A stretch of 64,000 bases of DNA. It comes from Campanula takesimana (taxonomy: Eukaryota; Streptophyta; Magnoliopsida; Asterales; Campanulaceae). Each line of letters opens with the position of its first letter. Position 1 is the stretch's first letter. The notes beneath the pieces are model-generated. The model saw only the letters and a program-made list of their open reading frames with translations, ran no database searches and was not told the DNA's origin. Below are positions 23,328 through 35,584 of the stretch, piece by piece. The stretch spans positions 682,001-746,000 of the forward strand of contig JAOWBW010000568.1 in assembly GCA_026119855.1 (NCBI GenBank), read 5' to 3'. Both the position numbers and the translations under genes were made by a program.

Positions 23328-24787
23328 TGTTAGGATTCATTGTTAGTACACCCACTTGATTTGATTGAGCCATGCCACGTGTCTTTTTATAGACTTTAGG
23401 ACCGCATGTAATGAAGTTATACTTCAATTTTTAGATAAGTCCATTTCTAGATTTTTATTTGTCTAGGCTGAGTAGTTCGGTTTAACCCGTAGCGGTTTAG
23501 TGTCTCAAGCCGCCATCTTCGAACCGCCAGCATGGAGCCTCTAGTCTTTCATCAAACCGCAATTTGTGGCTTTGATGAAACCGCCCTTCAAGTTGATTCT
23601 TGGAACCGCTCCTATGCCTGGTGAAACCGCATAGCAGTTATTGAAGAATTAAAGAGATGTCATTTATTCCTTAGACAAACATTCCCCCTTCAACCGCAAA
23701 TGAATGTTTTATGTCATGTCAAAATAACTCTAAGTCAACTTGGAGTTATCAAAAAGGAATGTCGGTTTGTCTATCATTTTGAATTGTTTACCGTTAGTCC
23801 TCTCTGCAACAAAGGACAAGTGTCAGGTAGTGGTGCCGCAACTACTTTGGACTACAAGACAAAACCAAGGACGAAAATAACAGCTCAACCAATGGGATTT
23901 CGACAGCACCGTACACTTCAGATTTGATTCAAATCTTTGTCCAACGGTCACAAGGGTGCTCTGTCTATAAATAGCCTTCATTATTCAACAATGAAGGTTG
24001 CTGAGCTTCAAGAGATCTATTCCCAAGTATTCAAGTTTGCTTTGAAGATTGAAACCCAGATATTCAAACCTTCATCCATCTCCTTAGCAAACCCAGAAAT
24101 TCTTCATCAAGCTTCAAGCCTAAAACCATTCTTACTCAGCCTTTACACCGAAAGACATTCATTTGCTTGATCATCATTTAGATACTTAGAGCATTTGATT
24201 TCTTTCCACACACACACCCGACTTATATGATCATATAGATTATATACTTCGAAAACACCGGTTATTATTTTCATAGCTTAGGATAGACTTATTGTTTAGA
24301 GTTTAGATTTATCTTGTAAAACCTCCTCTGAATTAATACAAGTCTCATAGCTATTAGAAAATCCTAGACTAACCATCTAGGTAGAGGACGTAGTTCATTT
24401 AAGAACGAACCTCTTCAAATTGTGTGTTTGATCTTTACTTTCTGTCTTGCAATTAATATTTCTTGTTTGTGGTCTCAAACTGAATCCATATACGAAATGA
24501 CTTGAAATATGAATTGTGTTTGTATTTGATCTTAAAAGTTGAACTTATCTATTGCATCATTGTGTTTTCAACACGAGTCTAACCGCCCAACTCTTTAACT
24601 ATCAGTTTGGCCAAAACCGCAAAACTCCGCTGTGCATTTTATCAGTTCGGTTTAAGTGCTTTAAACCACAGTTAATCAAACTGATAAGTACTCGGTTGAT
24701 TTTCAAGGGTATTTTCAAAAAGTTTTTAAACCGCTATTCACCCCCCCTCTACCGGTTCTATACCCTTGTTGCCCTCTGGGGCCAACA
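23328..24787 (+). mobile_element. 3' LTR, full length (1,460 bp)
   Basis: Starts TGTTAGGATTC and ends GGGGCCAACA. The upstream half is rich in AACCGC and CGGTTT. A TATA box lies at 23966. The solo LTR at 59600-61060 is the same family in inverse orientation and almost the same length. Confidence 0.93.
23966..23974 (+). promoter_or_regulatory. LTR TATA box
   Basis: TATAAATAG in the LTR. Conserved in the solo LTR on the opposite strand near 60415-60423. Likely directs element transcription starting about 30 bp downstream. Confidence 0.65.
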
Positions 24788-24806
24788 ATAATCAACAATG
24801 AACGCG

Positions 24807-24818
24807 GCTCTGATGCCA
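24807..24818 (-). other. Primer-binding site of family-2 element, second copy
   Basis: Same TGGCATCAGAGC on the minus strand as 1430-1441. Only about 32 bp of the internal region remains before the Copia LTR end. Confidence 0.7.
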
Positions 24819-24819
24819 C

Positions 24820-26208
24820 TGTTGGGTTTTGATGCATCATACGCAGCGGAATAAACATAAGATCAAACACCCATGAGTCCGGATCCGTGCATGTTGATTA
24901 AATTAAATACAAGATGAAAGAAACATAGCTTTGAAGATCAAATCCATGAACACGGACTTTAAGGTGCTAAAGCAAACACCATCTATCGGTATCCACACGT
25001 CGAACGGATATCAAGAATACCTTCTTGATCTGGATTGCTAGACCCAAGGCTTGATGAAGAAACGATTTCTTCATAGGAATTATTTTGCTCCATTGATTAT
25101 TGTATTTTGATGATTCACAATCTCAAAATAAATAATCATATCTCTATATATTTTTTTGTTTGAAAAACAATTGTTATTGATTTCCAAAATCAACATTGGA
25201 GGTGTCAAACCTGGCTGCATATCTTATATGAGGGTCTGACCTAATTCCTTTTGGGATCGGGATTCCTTGTCGTACAAGAAAAACCAAACAAACTGACCAG
25301 ATTCGGGAGGCCAGCCGTACGGCTGGTTGAGAGCCGTACGCCACGCATGTAGCCGTACGGTGGCCTTCCCAAAATCCTAATTTTTAGCCTTCTTTCTAAT
25401 CCGTTCTATTGTGTGTGACCCAATAGGATTATACTAAGTTGGCAACGAGTCCGAACCATTCAGAACACGTAAGTAATAAGCGGACTCTAGCAAGCCATTA
25501 TGACTACACAATTAGTATAACTTTGAAAGTCCAAAGTTACCTCACAGAACATATCACAATCCATTTGTCACGCGATATCATATTGGACATAAGTCATGGT
25601 CCACGTCAACTTATGTTGTCTAATGCTTTCTCGATCCCGAGTAGATTGATATGAGCAAATGACATTGAACACATCAATTCATTTGTGCATGTCCATGCAC
25701 TATCATCAATCTCACTCATCGAGTGGCCAAGCAGATATCTCTCTTGAGAGTGGGACAAATCCCATCTTGACTTATCATTCTTCCCTACAAGAATCCGATC
25801 ATGCCAATCATAACCTTTATAACTACCCGGTTAAAGGTAGCGTTTGACTATGTCAAACATAATGTTCATCATGTGGAAGACTATGATAATCTCAGGTCTA
25901 AGTATTCAAATGGTATGACTATCATGAGATTTAATTATGACATTTGACCATGACATAAATCTCATAACGGGTCTATCCAGTACTTTGTTCTCCAACAAGT
26001 ACCTACAAGTTTAATCCGCATCCTATGCACCATAATCATCACATGATTATCCATTAAACTCATGCTAGCCATTCATAAGTGCTAGGGACAATGATTATCA
26101 TAATAAACATGCAAAAGATATAATAATCGGGTTTGTTATCTCTATAACAATGAAGCTATGATATAACGTGTAGGCTTTTCTCAAGGGCCTAGGGCATAAT
26201 ATCCAACA
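24820..26208 (-). mobile_element. Family-2 LTR, second copy (minus strand)
   Basis: 1,389 bp, nearly identical to 1443-2850, with the same TG/CA ends and the same right flank (cagggggtcagg). It lacks the extra 19-bp unit. It is part of the duplicon, not an independent insertion. Confidence 0.82.
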
Positions 26209-27461
26209 CAGGGGGTCAGGGGTTAGATCTTGAGTTAATCGGAGATGGAATTGAAGGAGAGAAGGCTGCACTTAAGTCATGAAACGAAAGGGTTAGGTTT
26301 TGCTTTTGCTTCACAAAATGATTTAAATGAGGATGAGTGGTGATTTGAATTGGGATGGGCTCAAATACAATTTTGGCTTTTAAATTTAAAATTATGATGA
26401 AATTTAAAATCTTCTGGTGGTTGATGGGTGGTAGATTGACGGTGGTGGGTGGCGATTGAAGAGTGTGAAGGGTGAGGAAGAAGACAAACAAAATCCATTA
26501 AATAGGCTAACAAATATTAATTGTATTTGACGGATATTACTATTCTTATCTTATCATTGATATTTCAGTTATCTTTTTTGACGTTGTTAAGGTGCATTCA
26601 ATCTATATTACAATAGAAAGCAAGAATAACCGCTACACAAAGAGCGGCTAAGATTGAAACTTAGAAAATGATCTAACGCCCTAAAATTAATTTAAAGTAA
26701 CCCACTATCCCACTCCCTACGGTAGTTATGTAACCTCTCCACTCTAAAAAGAGAAACTTTCAGTGATTCGGCTTGGTACAAGAGATTATTTTTTGAAAAA
26801 AAGGACGGGTACAAACATGATAGAAATGCAAAAAAAAAAATAAAAAAAAATAAAAAAAATAATTAATGTGATTTTGGGTTATGAAAAAGAGGAAATTGAG
26901 TTGAGGTTAAGGGGTTTTATGTGAGAGGACAAAATTAAATGAGATTTTTTCTTCCTTTTCATACTGTCACTGTCACGGGTAAGAATACTAGTTATATAAC
27001 AAAATGAAAAGTAAATTTCATTAAAATGCATATCTTATCGCTGCTGTAACAAACTATACGTTCAGCCATTTACTTTTATCCCTAAAACCAACCAACACAA
27101 TTTTCTATTTACCTGCAACAGAGCGGCCGGCCCTCCTCTTCCCTCCCGCCGCCCCACTCCCTGTCCTTCTCCGGCGCATCTCCACCAACGATCCCGCCTC
27201 CTCTCCCTCCTCACCCCCGCTTCCGTCATCACCCTCCTCAGTGCTACACTCCTTCGCTGATTCGAATTTCACAGATCTGTACCTTAAATTTTTGGTGGTC
27301 GTAAGTGTGGTTGAAAAACATATTGAGATTCCAACTACTCCGTTGTCAAAACTTTCCTGAATCCGGATTTCGCTACACCAAATAATTCGCATGGGTTCTG
27401 CTCCTAGCTAATTGTGTCGTTACTACTTAGCCTAGTGTGTGTGAAGTTGAAGTTTTCAGCA
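26209..27461. other. 5' flank and leader region of eIF2B-epsilon copy B
   Basis: Near-identical to 2851-4097, with small indels and an A-rich tract at about 26830-26861. Presumed promoter region, but no clear core element seen. Confidence 0.4.
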
Positions 27462-27605
27462 ATGGTGGCAAAGAAAGGAGGGAATAAAGAAGGAGGAATT
27501 ACGGAAGAAGCAGAAGAGGATCTAGCGCGGATTCCCCTACAAGCAATCGTATTGGCCGATAGCTTCACCACCAAATTCCGCCCTATCACGCTCGAACGTC
27601 CTAAA
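27462..27605 (+). CDS. Copy B exon 1
   Basis: 48 codons, MVAKKGGNKEGG to LERPK. GT donor at 27606. One Gly-to-Glu difference from copy A. Confidence 0.87.
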
Positions 27606-28034
27606 GTACTTCCAATTCGCCACTGTTCTTGGTCACTAGTGTGTGTAAATTTGTATGTGTCTGTTCTTCAAGAATCATTTATTGATGCCACCCTTTTCTT
27701 TTTGTGCTAAAAATGTGATAATCATGTGTTTTAATCATCTGGGTGTCGGAAAGAATTGGGAATTTTGGCAGGACTATAGTTTTGTATTGTTATCCACTTA
27801 GTAATTCCTGAATTGTTTTACATTATTAATAGTTTTTTTCCTAAAAAAATCCCCATTTGTTAACACTGATTGTTTGTATAGTACACAGCTGCATATGTAT
27901 ACTTTGTTTTGAGTTGTAGAGTAAGAATTGTTTCTGAACTGGTTACTTATTTTTGACAATCCACCTCTTTAAGGTATCTTTGCTAATGTGTTTCTGTCAG
28001 CTAGGGCGATGTATATGCTTTGAGCTAACCTTAC

Positions 28035-28700
28035 TTTGTAGTTCTTGGAGAATGGGGGTTTGGGTTTTTGTTGTAGTAGGAAGTCTTTGCAGCTGTTATG
28101 AATATGTTTTTGTTCAACACTAAGTTGAAGTTTAGAACTATCCCAATTGGCTTATCTGAGACTGGCTTCTCTTTACCATACTGTAGTAATAGGACAAAGG
28201 ACGAGGGCACTGTTGGGGAAATGGAAGAACACGAAAGGCAAGAGTTAAACATGGACGATTTATAATTTTGTTGTAGTAATTACTGAAACAGTATATAAAC
28301 TTGCCACTCTTTCCAGCTTGAGCTGGGTTTAAATTTTGTTAGAAAATGCTAGAAAGTCTCAAGTTCCTCTATGGTTTGACATAGAAAATCTGGACTTAAG
28401 ATCTCTTATTCTTGAAACCAAGTAACTAGTGTTGGAAGGCATGAATGTAAACACAACCTTTTTGATCTACTGTTCTTGCGTTGGTTAAGTTTGCATAAGT
28501 TGTTTATTTAACTGGGTAGTCGGAAGTGACCGGGGAAGTAAAAATCATATTTTTTTTTGCTAGTTTATATAAAATTTCTTTAAAGGTTAACATGTTCATT
28601 TACTTCATCACAAGTGTAACCATGACATTGCTCAATAATGGTTGGAGGGAAGTCATATTTTTATTTTCACTCTTTTCCTTTTGGACCTGCATTGGCATAC
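28035..28700. other. Intron 1 segment present only in copy B
   Basis: About 666 bp absent from copy A, where the flanks meet near 4680. No terminal repeats or target duplication seen, so a deletion in copy A is as likely as an insertion here. Confidence 0.7.
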
Positions 28701-29133
28701 TTAAATGCTGCTTTGCTACAGACGTGCGGGGTTCACTATCCTCTGGTGCCTTTATACAAAGCGAAATCCAGAAATTTTGGGGATCAGACTCTTTCCCTCT
28801 TCCTTCTTAGGATAGAGTGATTTCATGGCCTATTTAAGTGCTTCAGCTGATTGTGACTTCTTGGAGTTCTGCTCTGTGCTCTCTATTATATGCAGCAATA
28901 ATGGACAACACATTTTTTTTTTTGACATTTCTAGTTTCATCTTGGTTCTATTTCCTTTTCTTGTTAATGCTGCACATGTGGTCTATCTTATTATATATTC
29001 CTTTTTCTTTTTAATCTGATAATTTTTTTTAATCAAAAAGGAAATGCTTAGATTCATATGTCATAGAATGAGCCTGAACAGGACTTTGAATGGCTAAAAG
29101 TGACAGAAAATCAGTCATGATGTTGTTCTTCTT

Positions 29134-29389
29134 AACATATTTTATCATAGAAATCTTGAAGGTTGTTACTCTTGAGTTTCTACCCGCTGCTAGTGCTTAA
29201 TTTTAGGCAACCGCTTGATTTGCTTACCGAAGATTTTAAATGCAGAGAAGTATATTGTGAAAACATATTTTATCATAGAAATCTTGAAGGTTGTTACTCT
29301 TGAGTTTCTACCCGCTGCTAGTGCTTAATTTTAGGCAACCGCTTGATTTGCTTACCGAAGATTTTAAATGCAGAGAAGTATATTGTGAA
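29134..29389. repeat. 128-bp tandem duplication in intron 1 of copy B
   Basis: Units 29134-29261 and 29262-29389. Both begin AACATATTTTATCATAG and end TATATTGTGAA or similar. Copy A has one unit. Confidence 0.93.
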
Positions 29390-29491
29390 GGATCTATCTT
29401 GAACGCGCTCTTTATTTGTGGGATATTATGTTTACGTGATCTTTCCATCACATGTTCCAGCACTGCTTATGCTCAGCTGTTCTTTGTTTAG

Positions 29492-29722
29492 GTACTCTTG
29501 CCATTGGTCAACATCCCGATGATTGATTACACCTTAGCATGGCTTGAATCTGCTGGGATAGACGAAGTGCTTATTTTTTGTTGTGCTCACTCCAAGCAAG
29601 TGACAAGTTACTTGAATGACTCGGAGTGGTTTGACCAACCAAACTTTTCGGTGACAACTATAGAGTCACACAATTCCGTTAGTGCTGGGGATGCTTTGCG
29701 CTTGATATACGAGCGTAATGTG
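29492..29722 (+). CDS. Copy B exon 2
   Basis: 77 codons, phase 0 both ends. Sequence as in copy A. Confidence 0.9.
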
Positions 29723-30125
29723 GTAGGCTTCCTCCTCCTTTTGCACAGTTATATCCCACATGCATTCTAGTACTTTGAACTCTCCCAAGTTTTTTTTTTT
29801 TGAAATAGTTTGCATGTAGTTCTGAGAGTAAGAACATTTATGATCCCTTTTTTCTTTTCAGCAAGTATTTCATGTGCAATATATGTACCTTTTACCTTTT
29901 TTGTTCCTTTTAAAGTGGTTTATTTGTATCTTTTTAAACATTTACTTGTGCCAACAGACATACCACTCCTGAATACAACCAGCACTTGGCATATCCCAGG
30001 GTCACTTCTCTAGATTGTATCCGTCACTTTTCTTCCTATAAAGTAAATTTCTTACAAGATATAGAGATACCAGTTATAATACAAGTCTCTTAGCTACAAA
30101 CTCCCTGGGAAAGAGAGGGGGGGGG

Positions 30126-31218
30126 TGTTAGAACATGGCTTGCATCACAAGTCATTTATTTCCATACATGAAATCATACCTATAATAATAATATAAAGTG
30201 TAGTAAATAATAAAATGTGTAGAATTCCTGAAATGTAATTTATCTATTTATGATGGGCATAATGGTAAATTAACATTGCTTAGGTTGAATAGGTGTGGTC
30301 CCTAAATGATGTGCCTCTTTGTCTTCTATATATAGGGCTTTCCATCCACCCTTAAGACTACTACATTCTTTACTTTCTCTCCTAAATTATCTTCATTATT
30401 ATCTAGAAGTTCTTGAGAAATTTTCTTGCTGTAAGAGAAAGAGTACAAAATGAACAAATAGAAGTACAACTTATAGGTACAAACTCCATGTTAGCGGATC
30501 CGTTTACTAAGGCGTTATCACCTTTATTGTTTCACGAGCATGTTGCTCATATGGGTGTAACAACTTTTGATAATATTTAATATAGTGGGAGTTTATGTTG
30601 TTTTTCATTAATTGTTCTTTTATTTTAAAGTTTGATCTCAATTTTGGTTAAGTTGGACTAGTTGGAAGAATATGTATATATTCATTATGTTCCATGCTAC
30701 ACATCTACACTTTGATCTATGTCATTTAGTTTGATATGTACATGTGATTATTGTGGGTTTAGTTGCGAATCAATTACAACGACTGCCCCTTTAGTCCTTA
30801 TACTTGTATGACTAATGGACGAGATTGTTATAGATGACAACAAAGTGGACATTAAGGTTGCCATTTGTGTTATATTTATGATTTTAAGGAAAGACTTTGT
30901 TTTGCAACCCAAGTGGGAGATTGTTAGAACATGGCTTGCATCACAAGTCATTTATTTCCATACATGAAATCATACCTATAATAATAATATAAAGTGTAGT
31001 AAATAATAAAATGTGTAGAATTCCTGAAATGTAATTTATCTATTTATGATGGGCAAAATGGTAAATTAACATTGCTTAGGTTGAATAGGTGTGGTCCCTA
31101 AATGAAGTGCCTCTTTGTCTTGTATATATAGGGCTTTCCATCAACCCTTAAGACTACTACATTCTTTACTTTCTCTCCTAAATTATCTTCATTATTATCT
31201 AGAAGTTCTTGAGAAATT
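30126..31218 (+). mobile_element. Internally deleted Copia element in intron 2 of copy B
   Basis: Direct repeats 30126-30422 and 30922-31218, RNase H tail between them and a purine tract before the second. Paralogue of 5913-7006. Confidence 0.75.
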
Positions 31219-31581
31219 AAAGGGCACTCATCATTTAGAAGATCCTCTTCCCTACATCTTCTTCTTCATCTCATTTCTTCATGCAGTGATATTTTATTCC
31301 CTTAGGTGGGTCCAATTTCCCATTCCAGGATGAGTTCGCTTTTGGTTATAAAAAAGATGTAAAGATAAATACTCCTACCAGAATAACAGTCCTTTATTCC
31401 TTTTCGGATGTCCCAGAAAAGTGTCCTCTTCCAAAACTTTCCATTTTAGAGAGAAACTTTACATAATTACCCGTTGGTGGACGCTCTCATCCATAGTGGG
31501 TCCTACCTTTTGAACAAAGAAAGTTCACATTTTGACCCTTTTTGACTACTCCTACACAGTGAGCCCATACTTTAAATAATA

Positions 31582-31830
31582 CTCCCTCTGTCCCAAAAAG
31601 ATAGTCCCACTTTTTTTTCGTTGTTACTACGAAGGAATTTTGAGCAATAATTAAAGCTACTTTTAATTATTTTAATGAAAATGTAAAAATTGTTATTGAT
31701 ACACCATTATAAATACTATCAAGATCAATTTTTATATTCACATAAGATAATTAAAAGTAACCTTAATAATTGCTCAAAGTTCCTTTAGTAACAACGAAAA
31801 AGTGGGACCATCTTTCCGGGACAGAGGGAG
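31582..31830. mobile_element. Stowaway MITE in copy B intron 2
   Basis: CTCCCTCTGTCCC to GGGACAGAGGGAG with TA at both sides. Paralogue of 7371-7617, with better-preserved ends. Confidence 0.88.
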
Positions 31831-32267
31831 TAAATCAAATGCTCTACCTAAAACCGTGTACCTGATCAAAGGGGACTCGTAGTTTGGGACATAGGTGAGC
31901 ATAGTTTTTGTTTGGTATGCCCTTTTCATCTGCATTTCATCACCAAATGAAGGTGAGTTACGTCTGTTTTTTTCCTTCTAATACCGTTATCTTTCTCTCT
32001 TTTATCCTATTATCAATTTGTTTGTCACTTTCATCATTGGTCCCACTCTCATATAGTGAAAGTTGTTACATGAGAAACATACACTAAACTGATATGTGAC
32101 GAACAAAGATGAGAATGACACACCTAAGTGGAGCCAACCATTGTTGTATGTTTAAGGCAGCCTTTGGTGTGTATGGAACGGAAATGAACATTCTACCTTT
32201 TAAACCATCTTCCATTTCCACTTTTCTTAACAGTTTCCTTCTGGTGCGTGAGTCAGAAACATGCATA

Positions 32268-32503
32268 CTCCCTCCGTTCCATTTCAAATTGCAAAAATAA
32301 AGTTATGTACGGGAATTAAGGAAAAAGGTGATGTGTTGTGAGCGTAGATAGTTGGGTAGGAGAGAGAAAGTGGGGTAGAGAATAGTAAACGAGTAAGTTT
32401 ATGTGATTATGACAAGTGGGTCCCATTAATTAAAAAACATTATAAACTTTCCATTTTAAGCTTTTGTAATTAAGTGGGACGCCCAAAATGGCAAATTTTG
32501 CAA
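32268..32503. mobile_element. Stowaway-like MITE lacking its right terminus, copy B
   Basis: Same structure as 8055-8289: intact left end, right end replaced by CTTT repeats. Confidence 0.65.
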
Positions 32504-32643
<140 letters not shown>

Positions 32644-33056
32644 CTCCTTTCATGCTTTACTTCCTGCTTATTTCTGAGTTGCTCTTTTAGTTGAGTTAAA
32701 TTCTATCTTTCACGTCCTAATTGATTTTGAGTTTTTCTTCTTTTTTGTTGTAAAAACTCATGTTATGATTTGTTAGCGCGGTACTCATTTAGCTATATTA
32801 GGATAATTGGTAGCTGTATAGCCTGTATCATTATTACCTTTTTAGTTATCGTGATAGATAGTATTGCTTTGTGCTTCTCATTAAAGCGGTATATCTATAA
32901 ATGTCTAAATATTTACTAAAAATTCAAGAACCATACTAATTGCAATATGTCTCCTTTGTCTAGTCTCAATTGAATTTGGAGATCTTTGCTCAATTACTAT
33001 TAAATTTATTTTTTGGGTATTTGGTTGAAGAATAATGTTTCACCTTTTCTTTAAAG

Positions 33057-33368
33057 ATACACGGAGATTTCGTCCTTGTTAGTGGAGACACCATCAGCAA
33101 TATGTCGCTTACAGAGGCTCTTCAAGAACATAAGGAAAGACGAAAGAAAGATGCTAATGCTGTGATGACCATGGTTGTTAAACAGTCAAAGCCTTCTCAA
33201 GTTACTCGCCAATCCCGACTTGGAACGGATGAGCTGATTATGGCAATTGATCCTGATACAAAGCAGCTCCTATACTATGAGGAAATATCAGACCATGTTA
33301 GGTCAAAGTCTCTTGATAAGGCATTATTAGCAGATAATCCCTCTATATTCTTACACAATGACAGACAG
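33057..33368 (+). CDS. Copy B exon 3
   Basis: 104 codons, IHGDFVLVSGDT to FLHNDRQ, donor GTCATT at 33369. Shows the normal exon end that copy A has lost. Confidence 0.9.
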
Positions 33369-34489
33369 GTCATTCACAAACCCTTTTACTTTTCTTTGGT
33401 TGCCTACTTTTGTCTCCCTGATGCCCATCATCTGCATGTTACTAGCACTATAATGACATTTATTAGCAGCTATGACTAATATTTCAATCAACTGTCCATT
33501 AAATGAAGTGTCAGGTGCAAGTACTTCTAGTTTTTTCGTTTCTTGTGCTCGGAAACCGTAGGGAAGATTATGGACACAATTTTGCTTTTGGGAAGAGAGA
33601 GAAGTTTGAAAAACCCTAGACAAAAACTTCAACTTTAATTGGTGAAGAAAGAACATTAACACGGGCAATCTGCCTACAAAAGTGAATAATACTCTTCAAT
33701 TCCACGTAAGGGGTCTCTTTGGCACCTGTAAAGGCTCCTGGTAAAACAGGCAAGGATGCGTATTGCAGTGGAAAATGTAATGACTGATCACGAAAATTGC
33801 TTGGGGTTCTTGACAAGAGCCTTAAAAATAGTAAGGAAAGCCTCAGTAGTAGAGGTGGACACTCTCTATAATTATGGAGAAAGCAGAGGTCTTCATCATG
33901 TTGGATTAGTTGAGTTTCTTAAGCTTCCGGACTTCCATTACTTCATTTGAGAGAACTGTGAATTATGTGAGATGCGTTGATTTATTGAGACTATGTTGCC
34001 CCTTTTTACGTCATTTGGAAAGGCGTTTATTGAGTGATAGACATGCTAGGTTCTGGATTAAGCCCATTGTTTCTCTTTTTGGGGTAGGTTATTCTCATTG
34101 AGGCCAATCTTTCACCTCATGCCCGAAGTATCTTTTGTCTTCTTTCAAGATCCTATGGAATTGCAGAGAGATTGAGTTGACTATTTGTCATTTTCTTCTT
34201 CAAAGGATATTGGGTGGGAAAAAAGAATCATTTGATGAGTGAGGCTACTCTGCATAGACCTAGTTAGGTAAGAATGGGAAGAGTGGTTGCTGATATAAGG
34301 CATCCAGCAACATTTTGAAGTTCCTGGAAAATTTTCCTTTCCGTACGTGTTGTTCTAACACATTACTGGTGAAACTACCAATTTTATCATTTTTCTTTTA
34401 GTTTTTTCTCTAAACATTTGCCTCATGAAGGTTCAACAACTGCGTTGTGTATTTTAATAGTAGTAACCAGGTCATTAATATTGTTTCAG

Positions 34490-34597
34490 GATTGCTATAT
34501 TGACATATGCTCACCGGAAGTGCTCAGTCTCTTCACAGACAATTTTGATTATCAACATCTACGCCGTCATTTTGTCAAGGGATTGCTTGTCGATGAT
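34490..34597 (+). CDS. Copy B exon 4
   Basis: 36 codons, DCYIDICSPEVL to GLLVDD, acceptor TTTCAG, donor GTATGT. Strongly conserved eIF2B-epsilon block. Confidence 0.9.
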
Positions 34598-35300
34598 GTA
34601 TGTGTTTATTATTATAATACAATCTCAAGCTTACTTTCAGAAACTTATCTCTCAGTTTGTTGTGGTCCTAATTTTTTGGGAAACTGAACCATCCTCTTAC
34701 TTTGAGAAAATGTGTTTGTAAGCTTTATTATTTTCTTAACTAGCTTTGTCAGCTGTAACTGCTCTTTTCTTCGTAAGTAATTAATTATATGCATTCTGCT
34801 TATACATCATATATTAGTGATTGCCTAGTGGGCTTATGAGTGTTATCATTCTCCCTTTCGGAATTGTTGGTCTCATAAAACTGTTACAATGCATTTTGAG
34901 CTTAGAAGTTATGTACTGATAAAAAGAAGTTTCCGAAAGTTTCGTACTTTTTTTTTTTTTTTTTTTTTAAATTATAAAAGTTAAACATGGTTGAGATTTA
35001 GTTCATCTCTTTTGTGCTATAGGTCCTGGTGGCCCAAACCATATATCCTTTCCTATTCATTCTCTCTTCATAAATTTCCGTGACATAAGGCTTGTGATGT
35101 TATGAGAACAATCAGATTTTGTTTGAAACTTTGTCTCAAGATATAATACATACTGAAACTTTTCGGAATGATTATCAGAATAATTTCCAAGAAGAAAAGA
35201 ATCCAATCTCTGAGATTTTGATAAAGTGAACTAACTAGCCTCATGGTATATTTGGTAGGGGGGACAATAGAAGGTGTGCAAAATGGGCAACAAGGCTATA

Positions 35301-35584
35301 CTCCCTCCTTCCCGCCCGACTTAGGACAATTGGTCCTGACACGGGGATTAAGGAAAACTATTATTTTAAGAGGAAAGAGAATGAGTGGAGGAAGTGTTGT
35401 GAGTATGAAAAGTAAATATGAGAGAGAATGAGTGGGTGGAATAGTGAATGGATTGTTGTTGTGAGTATGACAAGTGGGTCCCATTGAATATTAAAGTAAT
35501 ATAAACGTGCCATTTAGGGATGTCCTAAGTGGAGTGGGACGCCCAAAATGGCAATTTGTCCTAAGTCGGGTGGGACGGAGGGAG
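35301..35584. mobile_element. Stowaway MITE in intron 4
   Basis: CTCCCTCCTTCCCG to GGGACGGAGGGAG, TA on both sides, long inverted arms. Confidence 0.88.

Larger units (their letters stand above)
12125..24787 (+). mobile_element. Sirevirus-type Copia LTR retrotransposon, 5' LTR truncated
   Basis: A 12.7-kb plus-strand element. Order: last 118 bp of the 5' LTR, primer-binding site, gag with coiled coil and two zinc knuckles, pol in the Copia order (protease, integrase, reverse transcriptase, RNase H), a long third ORF, polypurine tract, and a full 1,460-bp 3' LTR with TG...CA ends. The extended coiled-coil gag and the large extra ORF after pol are hallmarks of the Sirevirus lineage. Stop codons, a gag frameshift and an in-frame duplication in the reverse transcriptase indicate it is dead. 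The 3' LTR end abuts sequence equivalent to 1411. Confidence 0.9.
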
